Below are positions 1-8,696 of a stretch of 64,000 nucleotides of DNA, one piece after another. Every line of letters begins with the position of its first letter. Within the stretch, counting starts at the first letter, position 1. The notes under the pieces were generated by a model that had not been told where the DNA came from, searched no databases, and worked only from the letters and a program-made list of their open reading frames with translations. Source of the DNA: Paenibacillus silagei. Its GTDB lineage: Bacteria; Bacillota; Bacilli; Paenibacillales; Paenibacillaceae. The DNA is taken from contig NZ_JAGGLV010000016.1 in NCBI RefSeq assembly GCF_017874735.1, positions 62,001-126,000 on the forward strand, read 5' to 3'. Both the position numbers and the translations under genes were made by a program.

Positions 1-1
1 G

Positions 2-973
2 GCGATGCTCCAGATGTCAGGGGATCTGAATGCCAGAGTGAAAGGGATGGTATCCGGGGTGTCTACCGCATCTGACAGTCTCTACGGCTCCTCCGAGACC
101 TTCGCCAGGAATGCCGATGATGTGCTGAAGATGAGTGAGACGGTGAGCGGCAGAATCAGCAATATCCATGCCGGGGCTAACTCACAGACGGAAGGCGCAC
201 AGAGCAGCGCAGTAGCCATGGATGAGATGGCGCTGGGCATCTCGCGCATCTCGGAGGCCTCGGCAGCGGTCTCGGAATTCGCAGTCAAGGCGCTGGACAT
301 TGCAGAGGCGTCACAGACGGCGATGAACCACACCAATCAGCAGATGAAATCGATCTCTGTATCCACCGGGGAGACGCTGGATATTGTGCTGCGGCTGCAA
401 GGGTACACGGATGAGATTGAAGGTGCGCTGGCTGCGATCAGGCAGTCTGCGGATCAGACGAAGCTGCTGGCGTTGAATGCCTCCATTGAGGCGGCGCGTG
501 CGGGGGAGCACGGCAGAGGCTTCACTGTCGTAGCCGGTGAAGTACGCAAGCTGGCGGAAGGCTCCGCAGCCTCGGCCGAGCGGGTGACCGAGCTGCTGCT
601 GCACATCAGCCAGGCTTCGGCAAGCATCGGGGTTCAGATGACGGAAGCGTCCGCTGAAGTGCAGGAAGGGGTGCGGATGTCAGCCGAAGCGGAGGCTGCT
701 CTGCTGGAGGCTTCCACTGCCTTCCGTGAGGTAGCCGGACAGATCATTGATGTGTCGGCGACCGCTGAGCAGCTCTCCGCCGGCTCGGAGGAGGTTGCGG
801 CAGCGGTGGGCAGCATGGCCGATATTGCCGGAGAGGTCTCGGAGCAGACCCGGGAGATCCGTGAGCTGACTGATCTGCAATTGGCGCGAATCAAAGAAGT
901 CTACGAGGCTTCGCTGAGCGTCAGCGCGAGTACAGGCGATCTGCGGGAGGCCATCCGGCAGGTGAATGTATAG
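2..973 (+). CDS. Methyl-accepting chemotaxis protein, C-terminal part (5' end outside window)
   Basis: Cytoplasmic signalling part of a chemoreceptor that would bind CheA and CheW. The frame is already open at the left edge, so the sensor, membrane segments and HAMP domain lie upstream of the window. The visible 323 residues are heptad-rich coiled coil. The hallmark hairpin tip is present (ADQTKLLALNASIEAARAGE, then GRGFTVVAGEVRKLAE, around nt 450-560), which is the most conserved stretch of the family. The ligand cannot be told. The gene ends 150 bp before deoC, whose own promoter candidate suggests a separate unit. No terminator was recognised between them. Confidence 0.93.
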   Translation, partial: AMLQMSGDLNARVKGMVSGVSTASDSLYGSSETFARNADDVLKMSETVSGRISNIHAGANSQTEGAQSSAVAMDEMALGISRISEASAAVSEFAVKALDIAEASQTAMNHTNQQMKSISVSTGETLDIVLRLQGYTDEIEGALAAIRQSADQTKLLALNASIEAARAGEHGRGFTVVAGEVRKLAEGSAASAERVTELLLHISQASASIGVQMTEASAEVQEGVRMSAEAEAALLEASTAFREVAGQIIDVSATAEQLSAGSEEVAAAVGSMADIAGEVSEQTREIRELTDLQLARIKEVYEASLSVSASTGDLREAIRQVNV

Positions 974-1048
974 GGCTAAGGGTTCGGTGCGCTTGATCTA
1001 TACTGCCCGGAGCGGATACAGGATTAGCAGCGGTTATGCCCTCCAGCT

Positions 1049-1076
1049 TTCAAAAGCGTCCGACTATTGGTATGAT
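1049..1076 (+). promoter_or_regulatory. Candidate sigma-A promoter of deoC
   Basis: TTCAAA at 1049-1054 and TATGAT at 1071-1076 with a 16-bp spacer, placed 47 bp before the deoC start. The -10 is good and the -35 is weak. No operator was recognised. Confidence 0.4.
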
Positions 1077-1122
1077 ACAAGGGATGTGAACATCTATTAC
1101 CGATTATATGGAGGAATTGAAC

Positions 1123-1800
1123 ATGAGTGACACTACAATATCCGGGATTATTGATCATACGCTGCTGAAGGCGGATGCCCGGAAAGACGATATTATCAAG
1201 CTTGCCGAAGAGGCCAAAGCCTACAAATTCGCCTCTGTGTGCGTGAATCCGGCCTGGGTGGCAACGGCGCATGCCGTGCTGAAGGATACACCGGAAGTGA
1301 AGGTATGTACAGTAATCGGCTTCCCGCTGGGGGCATCGACGCCTGAGACGAAAGCTTTTGAGACGAAGGATGCCATTGCGAACGGTGCCGGTGAGGTGGA
1401 TATGGTCATTAATATCGGCGCTCTGAAGGACGGCAATGACGAGCTGGTGAAGCGCGATATGGTTGCAGTAGTCGAAGCCGCGCGCGGCAAAGCGCTGACC
1501 AAGGTCATTATTGAGGCCTGCCTGCTGACTGAAGAGGAGAAGGTCCGTGCCTGCAAGCTTGCTGTAGAAGCGGGCGCAGACTTCGTAAAGACTTCGACCG
1601 GCTTCTCGACCGGCGGAGCCACGAAGGAAGATATCGCTCTGATGCGGGCGACCGTCGGCCCTGAGATCGGCGTGAAGGCCTCCGGCGGTGTCCGCAGCGC
1701 GGAAGACGCGCTCGTGATGATCGGCGCAGGCGCCAGCCGGATCGGCACCAGCGGCGGCGTAGCGATTGCCAAGGGCGAGCAGAGCCAGAGCGGCTACTAA
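1123..1800 (+). CDS. deoC: Deoxyribose-phosphate aldolase
   Basis: Cleaves 2-deoxyribose-5-phosphate to acetaldehyde and glyceraldehyde-3-phosphate, the last step of deoxynucleoside salvage in the cytoplasm. The 225 residues have normal family length. The Schiff-base lysine sits in FVKTSTGFSTGG (K156), the second conserved lysine in VKASGGVR (K185), and the N-terminal IDHTLLK motif is present. The start at 1123 is preferred over the ATG at 1108 because GGAGGA at 1110-1115 gives a 7-nt spacing. No other deo genes flank it, so it appears monocistronic with its own promoter and terminator. Confidence 0.97.
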   Translation: MSDTTISGIIDHTLLKADARKDDIIKLAEEAKAYKFASVCVNPAWVATAHAVLKDTPEVKVCTVIGFPLGASTPETKAFETKDAIANGAGEVDMVINIGALKDGNDELVKRDMVAVVEAARGKALTKVIIEACLLTEEEKVRACKLAVEAGADFVKTSTGFSTGGATKEDIALMRATVGPEIGVKASGGVRSAEDALVMIGAGASRIGTSGGVAIAKGEQSQSGY

Positions 1801-1823
1801 GCTTAGGTGAGTTAAACACATAG

Positions 1824-1880
1824 AAACGGCTGCGGCCTCCTTGATGTTAACCTTCAAGGGAGCCGCAGCCGTTTTGTGTT
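1824..1880 (+). terminator. Rho-independent terminator of deoC
   Basis: AAACGGCTGCGGC at 1824-1836 pairs with GCCGCAGCCGTTT at 1862-1874. The apical part (TCCTTGA with TCAAGGGA) also pairs. A T-rich tail follows. Very stable. Confidence 0.85.
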
Positions 1881-2163
1881 TAGAGGAAGTATGATAGGTG
1901 GATTTCCTCCACCTGCTGTTGAGTGAATGAGCGTTGCCGAACCAGCAATTGGATAAACAACACTTAAATTCTCCCTATTTATCCAAAGTAGCATAAACTA
2001 ATTATATTAGTTGCTGTTTGTCCACCTGTTGCCGGTAACTCCATCCATATCGGCGAATTAAGATACGTTATTCCACTTGCTTGTTGCAGGATGAGCTATC
2101 CGCTCAGGGTTCTCCGGCGATCTTACCCACTTATTCGAGCAGGCGGCTACCTTGGAACGTACG
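1881..2163. other. Intergenic region with short palindromes, no gene
   Basis: No credible coding sequence. It holds a perfect AGGTGGA-N5-TCCACCT palindrome (1896-1914), TTGGATAAA paired with TTTATCCAA (1949-1986) and AACTAAT-N3-ATTAGTT (1996-2012). TCCACYTG recurs at 1908, 2021 and 2072, offsets of 113 (51+62) and 51. This echoes the spacing of the four-palindrome element that begins at 2164, so an eroded older copy is possible. Confidence 0.4.
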
Positions 2164-2352
2164 CTTAATTGTATTCCATACACCTAAACTGTGCTGAAAC
2201 CCCCGATTTAGTGGTTTAACTGTATTCGGTACAATTAAAAACAGCGGTTAGCCGTCTTTTGCGGAAAGTAGGGAATTATAGCTGTACAAACTGCAACTAA
2301 ACCGATTCAAGCCGGATTCTGCGCCATTTTAGTTGTACAAACTACAGTTAGA
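2164..2352. repeat. Four-palindrome intergenic element, copy A
   Basis: Four TGTA-N5-TRCA palindromes with right half-sites starting at 2179, 2230, 2292 and 2343, so spacings are 51, 62 and 51. The N5 centres are TTCCA, TTCGG, CAAAC and CAAAC: pyrimidine-rich in units 1-2 and purine-rich in units 3-4. The arms are TTTAGT/ACTAAA-like. It lies between the convergent deoC and GH125 genes and is downstream of both. I do not recognise a named repeat family. Confidence 0.8.
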
Positions 2353-2394
2353 GTCCGCGCGGATGACGAGGCTGCCGTGCTCTTGACCAGCCCC

Positions 2395-3675
2395 CTAAAC
2401 CAGCCCCTTATCCATCGCCTTACCGATCAGCGTAGCGAACAGGCTGTTGGACCAGGCGAACCACTCGCGCGAGAAGTCGGCCGGGTTATCCGGGTGGAAG
2501 CCCTCGTGCATGTAGCCGGTATCGGCATCGGTCCGGATCAGCATATCGATCAGCTCCTTGATCTCCTCATCGTTATCCGCCGTCAGCGCCTGCATGGAGA
2601 GCGCCATATGCCAGACATATCCGCCCGGTGTATGCGGACTGCCGATGCCCTTGGCATGCTTGCCTTCGAAATAGAAGGGGTTGTCGAAGCTGAGCGCGAA
2701 CCGGCGGGTGTTCTGATAGATTTCGTCCTCCACGCCCACATAACCAATGTAAGGAATAGAGATCAGCCCTGGGGTTCCGGCATCGTCCATCAGTGAGTAA
2801 TTGCCGTAGCCGTCCGTCTCATAGGCGTAGATTCTGCCGTATTTCGGATGGGTCACGATGCCATAGGTACGGATGCCGAAGTCGATCTCTTTGCGCAGCT
2901 TCGCCGCTCTCGCCGCCAGCCGTTCATCCTGGTAGACCTCGCTCGCTATCTCGCCGATATACCCCAGAATGACCACAGCGAACATATTCGAGGGAATATT
3001 GTAGCCGAATTCGCAGCTGTCATCGCTCGGACGGAAGCCCGACCAGCTCATCCCTGTGTAGTTGACCGGCATCCCGCGTCCGTTATTGTGCAGCGTCTCC
3101 GTATCCTGGAGCGTCTGGCGGATGAAATGGTAAGGGGATTTCTCCCCGTGGTGCTGCTCGGTCTCGATCGTGTTCACGATGGAGGTCAGCGCCTGGTAGC
3201 AGGCGGCATCGAAGATATCGGTCTGCTCCGCTTCCTTCCAGTACATATAAGCCAGCTGAACGACGAAGCAGAGGGAGTCCAGCTCATATTTGCGCTCCCA
3301 CATCCACGGATTCAGATTACAGTCGTCCGTATCGCGGTAATGCTTGTCGCTTGCCGTCTCGTTGAAGGCATTGGTGTACGGATCAATATTCACATAGAAC
3401 ATCTGGCGGGCAATCAGGCCGCGGAGAATCCGCTGCAATTCAGGGTCGTTTTTGGCAAAAGGAATATAGTGCCGCACCTGCTCCGTCGAATCGCGCAGCC
3501 ACATGGCCGGAATATCGCCGGTGAACACGAAGGTCGTGCCGTCATCCAGCAGCTTGGTCGTGGTCTCCAGTGTGTTCGGGAAGCAGTTGCGGAACAACTG
3601 CTGCAGTTTCGGGTGATGCGCTAGCCGTTCATCGGCCTCATTCAGATAGGCGGTAATGGAAGCTGGCAGATTCAT
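2395..3675 (-). CDS. Glycoside hydrolase family 125, exo-alpha-1,6-mannosidase
   Basis: Predicted metal-independent exo-alpha-1,6-mannosidase that trims mannose from N-glycan or yeast-mannan oligosaccharides. The 426 residues match the family length. Family-typical stretches are visible: FTGDIPAMWLRDSTEQVRHY near residues 51-70, WERKYELDSLC further in, and HTPGGYVWHMALSMQ in the C-terminal half. There is no signal peptide, so it should be cytoplasmic. The start has GGAGGAG 7 nt upstream. It follows the GH38 gene by 27 bp and is surely co-transcribed. A GH38 plus GH125 pair is known in streptococcal N-glycan degradation, which supports the assignment. The 3' side holds palindrome element A rather than a classical terminator. 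Confidence 0.92.
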   Translation of the reverse strand: MNLPASITAYLNEADERLAHHPKLQQLFRNCFPNTLETTTKLLDDGTTFVFTGDIPAMWLRDSTEQVRHYIPFAKNDPELQRILRGLIARQMFYVNIDPYTNAFNETASDKHYRDTDDCNLNPWMWERKYELDSLCFVVQLAYMYWKEAEQTDIFDAACYQALTSIVNTIETEQHHGEKSPYHFIRQTLQDTETLHNNGRGMPVNYTGMSWSGFRPSDDSCEFGYNIPSNMFAVVILGYIGEIASEVYQDERLAARAAKLRKEIDFGIRTYGIVTHPKYGRIYAYETDGYGNYSLMDDAGTPGLISIPYIGYVGVEDEIYQNTRRFALSFDNPFYFEGKHAKGIGSPHTPGGYVWHMALSMQALTADNDEEIKELIDMLIRTDADTGYMHEGFHPDNPADFSREWFAWSNSLFATLIGKAMDKGLV

Positions 3676-3702
3676 GGTGTAACTCCTCCTGGCATAGTCA
3701 AT

Positions 3703-6459
3703 TTAGGGTTGTACGGTTTGCAGGGCATAGGTGACGATTTGAGCCGGGCCGGCAGAGCGGCGGAGAGTGCCTTCATCCAGGGCTTCCCGCTGTTTGCGCC
3801 GTTCCAGAATATCACTGGCATAGACAGCCTTCACCGGAAAATGCGGCGTAAGCGCGAGCTCCTGCTCTGCTCCCGTCAGATTATACCAGCGCAGAATAAT
3901 GTCCTCATGGTCTGCGGACATTTTGAAGGCCGACAGCGCCAGGGTGCGGCCCTGCCACTCCAGCGGCTGATAGACAGCAGGGAGGGAGCCCTCCTGCCAG
4001 CCGGTCTGGACCGCGAACCAAGGCACCTGGTACTGATAGGCCCAGGCACAAGCCTCCGTCCAGTCCGCATCCCCGGCGAAGGGACGGACCGCGAACTCTA
4101 CGGTCTGCTCACCAAGGCACTGGGCTTCCGGTGTAGGGAACACGCCCCAGTCACCAAGCTCCGATACGCTGCGCAGCAGGGTGACAGCAATCGTATTGCT
4201 GCCGTCCCGCAGCACCTCGTATTCGTTCAGCCCTTGGTTGGCCACCAGCAGTCCGGCGCTGCCGTCTGACACGCTGACATAAGCCTGCTGGTGCTGGGCA
4301 TTGCTCGGATTGATCCAGTCCTCTGCCGGCTCAATCTCACGCTCAGCAGCTTCGAAGATCGAATCGGCCCGCAGGGTGGAAGCCGCCAGCCCGGTAGGGA
4401 CAAGCACACGCAGCCGGTGGTCCTTAGCCTGATTATTGAACGTGGCAGAGATCTGAACGCCGGTCCCGCTGGTCTCCAGGCTGATCCGGGTCACGATCCG
4501 CAGTGGCACCTGCTCCGCAGAGCGTCCGGCCTTGCGTTGCCGGAACGGCACCATTCTGCGCTTCTCATCTTCGAACGAAGCATCGGCGGAAGCGGGAATC
4601 GCCCATTCATGCACGATTTCATACGTGATGCGGTAAGGCTCATGCTCAGCCAGCGAGATCCGGGCGGCAAGGCCCTTGGTCGTCAGTGCAGCATCGCCCT
4701 CGGGCTGGCGGAACACGTATTCATTCCCGATATCGCCGCAGTTCTCATAGACGCCGAGTCCGGTGAAGCTGCGGCCCGTCCGCTTGTCGGCCACATCATA
4801 AGAGCCATCCTCACGGATGCGGACAGCCAGGAAGTCATTCTCCATTCCCTGTTCCAGCAGCTTAAGCGGACCTTCAGCAGCAGTCCCGGCGGACTCATCC
4901 GCCGACTCTACCCAGGCGTAGGTGCTGTAGCCTAGCGGCGGCACCTGTGCAGCCTCGAAGGTCAGCCGGACCATCCGGGCCATGTAAGGCTTGCGGAACT
5001 GGTCCTCCGGCAGCTCATAGCCGAATCGGGTACCCAGATCCTCCGCACGGCAAGCCACGGTCTGCCCTTCAGCGTCCACTAGCCGCCCGCGCGAAAGCTC
5101 AAGCGGAAGCTGATCCAACGCTTCGGCAATCGCCGCCGGATTCGGCCCTTCCTTGAAATAACGTTTGGCGAAGATCACCTCCACGCTAACTGTTCCGCTG
5201 CGCTCCCAGCCGGTAGTATTGAACACCGTCACTGGCCGGGCCGATTCGCCCCAGGCCGCAACATTCCGGGTTCCAATCTGTGCGGATACCGCCTTCAGAC
5301 TCTCTTCAATAATAGCTTCGCCAACATGGCGGCTCTTCTCGAAGCGGCTGATCATCTCGCGGTGAACCTCATCCACACTGCAGCCGCAGATGCTGTCATG
5401 CGGGTGGTTCTGCATCAGGGTCTTCCAGGCGTAGGTCAGAAGCGCGTGGGGGTAGACCTGTCCGCTGACCAGATAAGCCAGTGCCGCCAGCGGCTCTGCG
5501 CCCTTCTCCAGCAGCGTCTGGCCCTGCTGGTTAAGCTGCTTCAGATAGACGCGGGCGGAAGCGGTATTCACCAGCGTCCCCCAGCCGTCCGTATGCTGGC
5601 TGCGCAGCTCGCCGTGCACGGTAACCAGATCCTCGGGCAGCGAAGGGGCCAGCGCCTTCAGGTATTGCTCGAAGCTGGAATGGACGAAGTCCGTGTCCGG
5701 GTAGAGCTTCCGGGCCGTCTCCAGCGCATCCGCGAGATCACGCTGCACCGGCTGATGATCACAGCCGTTCATGAACAGCAGCTCCGGGGTGGAGGCATAT
5801 TTGCCGGCATCCGCGAGTTTTTTGTCCCAGAAGGCCTTGGCGTCCTCGGCATCTACAGGCACCTCGTTCCCGTTGCTGTACCAGTTCGCAAACAGCAGTC
5901 CAAGCAGGGCTGAGCCATCCGGGGATTCCCAGTACATCTCCGAGTATGGCGACTCATAGCTGGTGCTGTTCAGCTCGCCGACCATGTTATCGAAGCCTGT
6001 CGGCTTCACGCCGCGGCCGAACACCGCAGTCTCGATGTCAGCCTGCTTGAGCAGCTGCGGGGCTTGGCCCATATTGCCGAAGGAATCGGGGAAGTACCCG
6101 AGCTTCGAGATCACGCCATATTTCGCGGCGTCCTGATGGCCGATCAGCAGATTGCGCACATTGGCCTCGGAGCTGGTCAGGAATTCATCCTGGAGCACAT
6201 ACCAGGGACCGATGACAATCCGGCCTTCGCGGATGAACCGCTCCAATTGCCCTCTTTTCTCAGGATGCACCTGCAAATAATCTTCAATAATAATGGTCTG
6301 TCCGTCCAGGTGGAAATACCGGTAGCGCTCGTCCTGCTCCAGCGTCTCCAGCAGCTCGTTCATCAGCTTCGCCAGCAGCACATGGTGACGCTCATAAGGC
6401 ATATACCATTCCCGGTCCCAGTGGGTGTGTGAGATCAGGTGGGCAGTTGTACGGGTCAT
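3703..6459 (-). CDS. Alpha-mannosidase, glycoside hydrolase family 38 (bacterial type)
   Basis: Zinc-dependent retaining alpha-mannosidase of 918 residues, similar in size and motifs to streptococcal GH38 and MngB-type enzymes. The zinc motif HTHWDREW is at residues 11-18 (ligands H13 and D15). The nucleophile is D125 in GYFPDSFGNMGQ. A further metal or active-site segment, NHPHDSICGCSVDEVHREM, is in the middle, followed by beta-sandwich domains. There is no signal peptide, so it acts on imported oligosaccharides. The start has AGGAGG 8 nt upstream. It is first gene of the minus-strand pair with GH125 and diverges from the ABC importer operon. It differs from the longer GH38 at 12650, so the two probably have different linkage preferences. 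Confidence 0.94.
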   Translation of the reverse strand: MTRTTAHLISHTHWDREWYMPYERHHVLLAKLMNELLETLEQDERYRYFHLDGQTIIIEDYLQVHPEKRGQLERFIREGRIVIGPWYVLQDEFLTSSEANVRNLLIGHQDAAKYGVISKLGYFPDSFGNMGQAPQLLKQADIETAVFGRGVKPTGFDNMVGELNSTSYESPYSEMYWESPDGSALLGLLFANWYSNGNEVPVDAEDAKAFWDKKLADAGKYASTPELLFMNGCDHQPVQRDLADALETARKLYPDTDFVHSSFEQYLKALAPSLPEDLVTVHGELRSQHTDGWGTLVNTASARVYLKQLNQQGQTLLEKGAEPLAALAYLVSGQVYPHALLTYAWKTLMQNHPHDSICGCSVDEVHREMISRFEKSRHVGEAIIEESLKAVSAQIGTRNVAAWGESARPVTVFNTTGWERSGTVSVEVIFAKRYFKEGPNPAAIAEALDQLPLELSRGRLVDAEGQTVACRAEDLGTRFGYELPEDQFRKPYMARMVRLTFEAAQVPPLGYSTYAWVESADESAGTAAEGPLKLLEQGMENDFLAVRIREDGSYDVADKRTGRSFTGLGVYENCGDIGNEYVFRQPEGDAALTTKGLAARISLAEHEPYRITYEIVHEWAIPASADASFEDEKRRMVPFRQRKAGRSAEQVPLRIVTRISLETSGTGVQISATFNNQAKDHRLRVLVPTGLAASTLRADSIFEAAEREIEPAEDWINPSNAQHQQAYVSVSDGSAGLLVANQGLNEYEVLRDGSNTIAVTLLRSVSELGDWGVFPTPEAQCLGEQTVEFAVRPFAGDADWTEACAWAYQYQVPWFAVQTGWQEGSLPAVYQPLEWQGRTLALSAFKMSADHEDIILRWYNLTGAEQELALTPHFPVKAVYASDILERRKQREALDEGTLRRSAGPAQIVTYALQTVQP

Positions 6460-6690
6460 GACAGAAACCTCCTATATGTCAGTCGGGTGTTGTTGCGTTG
6501 GCATTCGTAGCAAATGTTTGCATACCTGCCCGGGGATCACAATATGTAACTTTTGCAGGGGGGAGGAGGGTTCATAATTCACACATTTACCGCAGTCAGC
6601 CAGTGGTAACGCATACAAGCTATTAAGCCCGTAAGCCCCGTAACAGCGCGGTTTTACAGTCCGTTAACATGACAATGCACAACCTACATA
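6460..6690. other. Divergent intergenic region, GH38 / ABC importer
   Basis: No gene. It carries a perfect GCAAAT/GTTTGC palindrome (6510-6521), a possible operator for the minus-strand mannosidase genes. I could not identify a convincing minus-strand promoter. Confidence 0.4.
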
Positions 6691-6720
6691 TTTACGGTGT
6701 CAGCTTAGTTTCACTACAAT
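6691..6720 (+). promoter_or_regulatory. Candidate promoter of the mannan importer operon
   Basis: TTTACG at 6691-6696 and TACAAT at 6715-6720 with an 18-bp spacer, directly before the cre-like site. A leader of about 90 nt would separate the start site from the first permease. Confidence 0.45.
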
Positions 6721-6726
6721 TTGGGA

Positions 6727-6740
6727 TGTAAGCGTTAGCA
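6727..6740 (+). promoter_or_regulatory. cre-like site (CcpA catabolite repression)
   Basis: TGTAAGCGTTAGCA matches the cre consensus TGWAANCGNTNWCA at 13 of 14 positions. It lies just downstream of the predicted -10, the usual place for repression by CcpA when preferred sugars are present. Confidence 0.6.
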
Positions 6741-6816
6741 GGCAAGGCCATTGCAAGAATGCGAAGCGGATACAGATTTATGTGTAATGAAAACTAACAT
6801 AGAGAGGAGTGGGAGA

Positions 6817-7731
6817 ATGAAGGGGAACAAGTCCCTTGGCAAACGAATCTGGCAGAATTGGGAGCTCTATCTGTTCATGCTTCCCGCGTTACTGTATTTC
6901 TTCATCTTTCATTATGGTCCGATGTACGGCATTCAGATTGCCTTCAAAAACTTCGTACCTTCTAAAGGAATTACGGGCAGCGACTGGGTAGGCTTCGACC
7001 ATTTCGAACGGTTCTTCAATTCTTATTTCTTCTGGGATCTGCTGTGGAACACGTTCAGCATCAGCTTCTATGAGCTTGCCATCGGGTTCCCGCTGCCGAT
7101 CATTCTGGCCCTGGCCTTCAATGAGGTCCGCAACGGCCCGTTCAAGAAGTCGGTCCAGACGGTTACCTATGCGCCGCATTTCATTTCAGTGGTCGTCATG
7201 GCGGGGATGATTATTACCTTCCTGTCGCCCTCCAGCGGAATGATTGTCCGGGCGATTGAATTCCTGGGCTTCCAGCCCGCACAGTTCCTGACCGACCCGG
7301 CCTGGTTCAAGACGGTATACGTCTTCTCAGGCGTCTGGCAGAGCACCGGGTGGGGGACGATTATCTATCTCGCAGCGCTGTCCGGCGTAGATCCACAGCT
7401 GCATGAAGCGGCCATCGTGGATGGAGCCAGCCGGATCAAGCGGGTGCTGCATATCAATCTGCCGACGATTATACCCACGATTACGATCATGCTGATTCTG
7501 AACATGGGTAACATTCTGGGCCTGGGCTTCGAGAAAATCCTGCTGCTGCAGAATTCGCTCAACATGGAAGCCTCCGATGTCATATCCACCTATGTCTACC
7601 GCGCCGGCCTGGTGAACGCCCAGTACAGCTTCTCGACGGCTGTCGGATTGTTCAACTCGGTAGTCAATGTAATACTGCTCGTTACCGTGAACCGGATTGC
7701 CAAACGCACCAGTGAGAACAGCCTCTGGTAG
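6817..7731 (+). CDS. Sugar ABC transporter permease, LplB type
   Basis: First membrane subunit of a carbohydrate importer, 304 residues with about six hydrophobic segments starting near residue 17. The cytoplasmic EAA loop that contacts the ATPase reads EAAIVDGASRIKRV and ends in LP. The start at 6817 is chosen because GAGAGGAG lies about 8 nt upstream; ATG codons at 6751 and 6787 in the same frame lack such a site. The gene is followed 16 bp later by the second permease and then the binding protein. No ATPase gene is nearby, as is usual for this subfamily, which shares an MsmX-type ATPase encoded elsewhere. Substrate (manno-oligosaccharides) is inferred from the mannosidases on both sides. 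Confidence 0.92.
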   Translation: MKGNKSLGKRIWQNWELYLFMLPALLYFFIFHYGPMYGIQIAFKNFVPSKGITGSDWVGFDHFERFFNSYFFWDLLWNTFSISFYELAIGFPLPIILALAFNEVRNGPFKKSVQTVTYAPHFISVVVMAGMIITFLSPSSGMIVRAIEFLGFQPAQFLTDPAWFKTVYVFSGVWQSTGWGTIIYLAALSGVDPQLHEAAIVDGASRIKRVLHINLPTIIPTITIMLILNMGNILGLGFEKILLLQNSLNMEASDVISTYVYRAGLVNAQYSFSTAVGLFNSVVNVILLVTVNRIAKRTSENSLW

Positions 7732-7747
7732 AAAGGAGTTGAAGTCT

Positions 7748-8659
7748 ATGGTTACTGCGATGAAAGAATCCAGGGGAGATAAGCTGTTTCTGATAAGCAC
7801 CTACATCTATCTGTGCCTTGCGCTGGTAGTGGTCCTCTATCCGCTGATCTACATCCTGAGTGCGTCCATCAGTTCGCCGCAGGATGTCAATTCGGGCGCG
7901 ATGTGGCTGTTCCCGAAGAATGTGACGCTGGACGGCTACAAGCTGGTGTTCGAGAACCCGAAGATCTGGAACGGATATCTCAATACCATCATCTACACAG
8001 CGGTGGGCACGTTGCTTAATCTGGCGGTTACACTGCCTGCTGCGTATGCGCTCAGCCGGTCTGATTTTGTCGGACGCCAGCTGTTCATGGGCCTCATTCT
8101 GTTCACGATGTTCTTCAGCGGCGGGCTGGTGCCGACGTATCTGCTCGTCAAGAACCTTGGCCTCATTAACAGCATGGGGGCGTTGATCCTGCCGGTGGCC
8201 GCATCGGTGTGGAACATCGTGGTCGCCCGCACCTTTTTCCAGTCCACCATTCCAAAAGAATTACAGGAAGCGGCCCACATCGACGGCTGTACGAATCTGA
8301 AGCTGTTCATCCGCATCATCCTGCCGCTGTCCGCGCCGATTGTCGCCGTGATGGCCTTGTTCTACGGGGTTGGACACTGGAACAGTTACTTCCCGTCCCT
8401 GATCTATTTGAATGATGAAGCCAAATATCCGCTGCAGATGGTGCTGCGCCAGATTCTGGTCCTGCAGGAAATGTCGGCCGAAACTACAGGCGCTGCGATC
8501 AACGGCGAGGTAGCTATGGCCATGAATAATAAGGCAGAGACAGCATCGCTGGTCAAATATGGCGTCATCGTTGTGTCGACACTGCCGATTGTAGCGGTCT
8601 ACCCGTTCCTGCAGCGTTATTTTGTGCAAGGGGTCATGATTGGCTCTGTGAAAGGCTAA
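7748..8659 (+). CDS. Sugar ABC transporter permease, LplC/YtcP type
   Basis: Second membrane subunit of the importer, 303 residues. The first hydrophobic segment is near residues 14-35, and the EAA loop reads EAAHIDGCTNLKLFIRIILP. The C-terminus QRYFVQGVMIGSVKG is typical of this subfamily. The start at 7748 has GAAAGGAG 9 nt upstream; the in-frame ATG at 7697 would overlap the first permease and lacks a site. It forms the channel with the preceding product. Confidence 0.92.
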   Translation: MVTAMKESRGDKLFLISTYIYLCLALVVVLYPLIYILSASISSPQDVNSGAMWLFPKNVTLDGYKLVFENPKIWNGYLNTIIYTAVGTLLNLAVTLPAAYALSRSDFVGRQLFMGLILFTMFFSGGLVPTYLLVKNLGLINSMGALILPVAASVWNIVVARTFFQSTIPKELQEAAHIDGCTNLKLFIRIILPLSAPIVAVMALFYGVGHWNSYFPSLIYLNDEAKYPLQMVLRQILVLQEMSAETTGAAINGEVAMAMNNKAETASLVKYGVIVVSTLPIVAVYPFLQRYFVQGVMIGSVKG

Positions 8660-8696
8660 AGGTTAAAATGTAATGAACCTAAGGGAGGAATTATTA

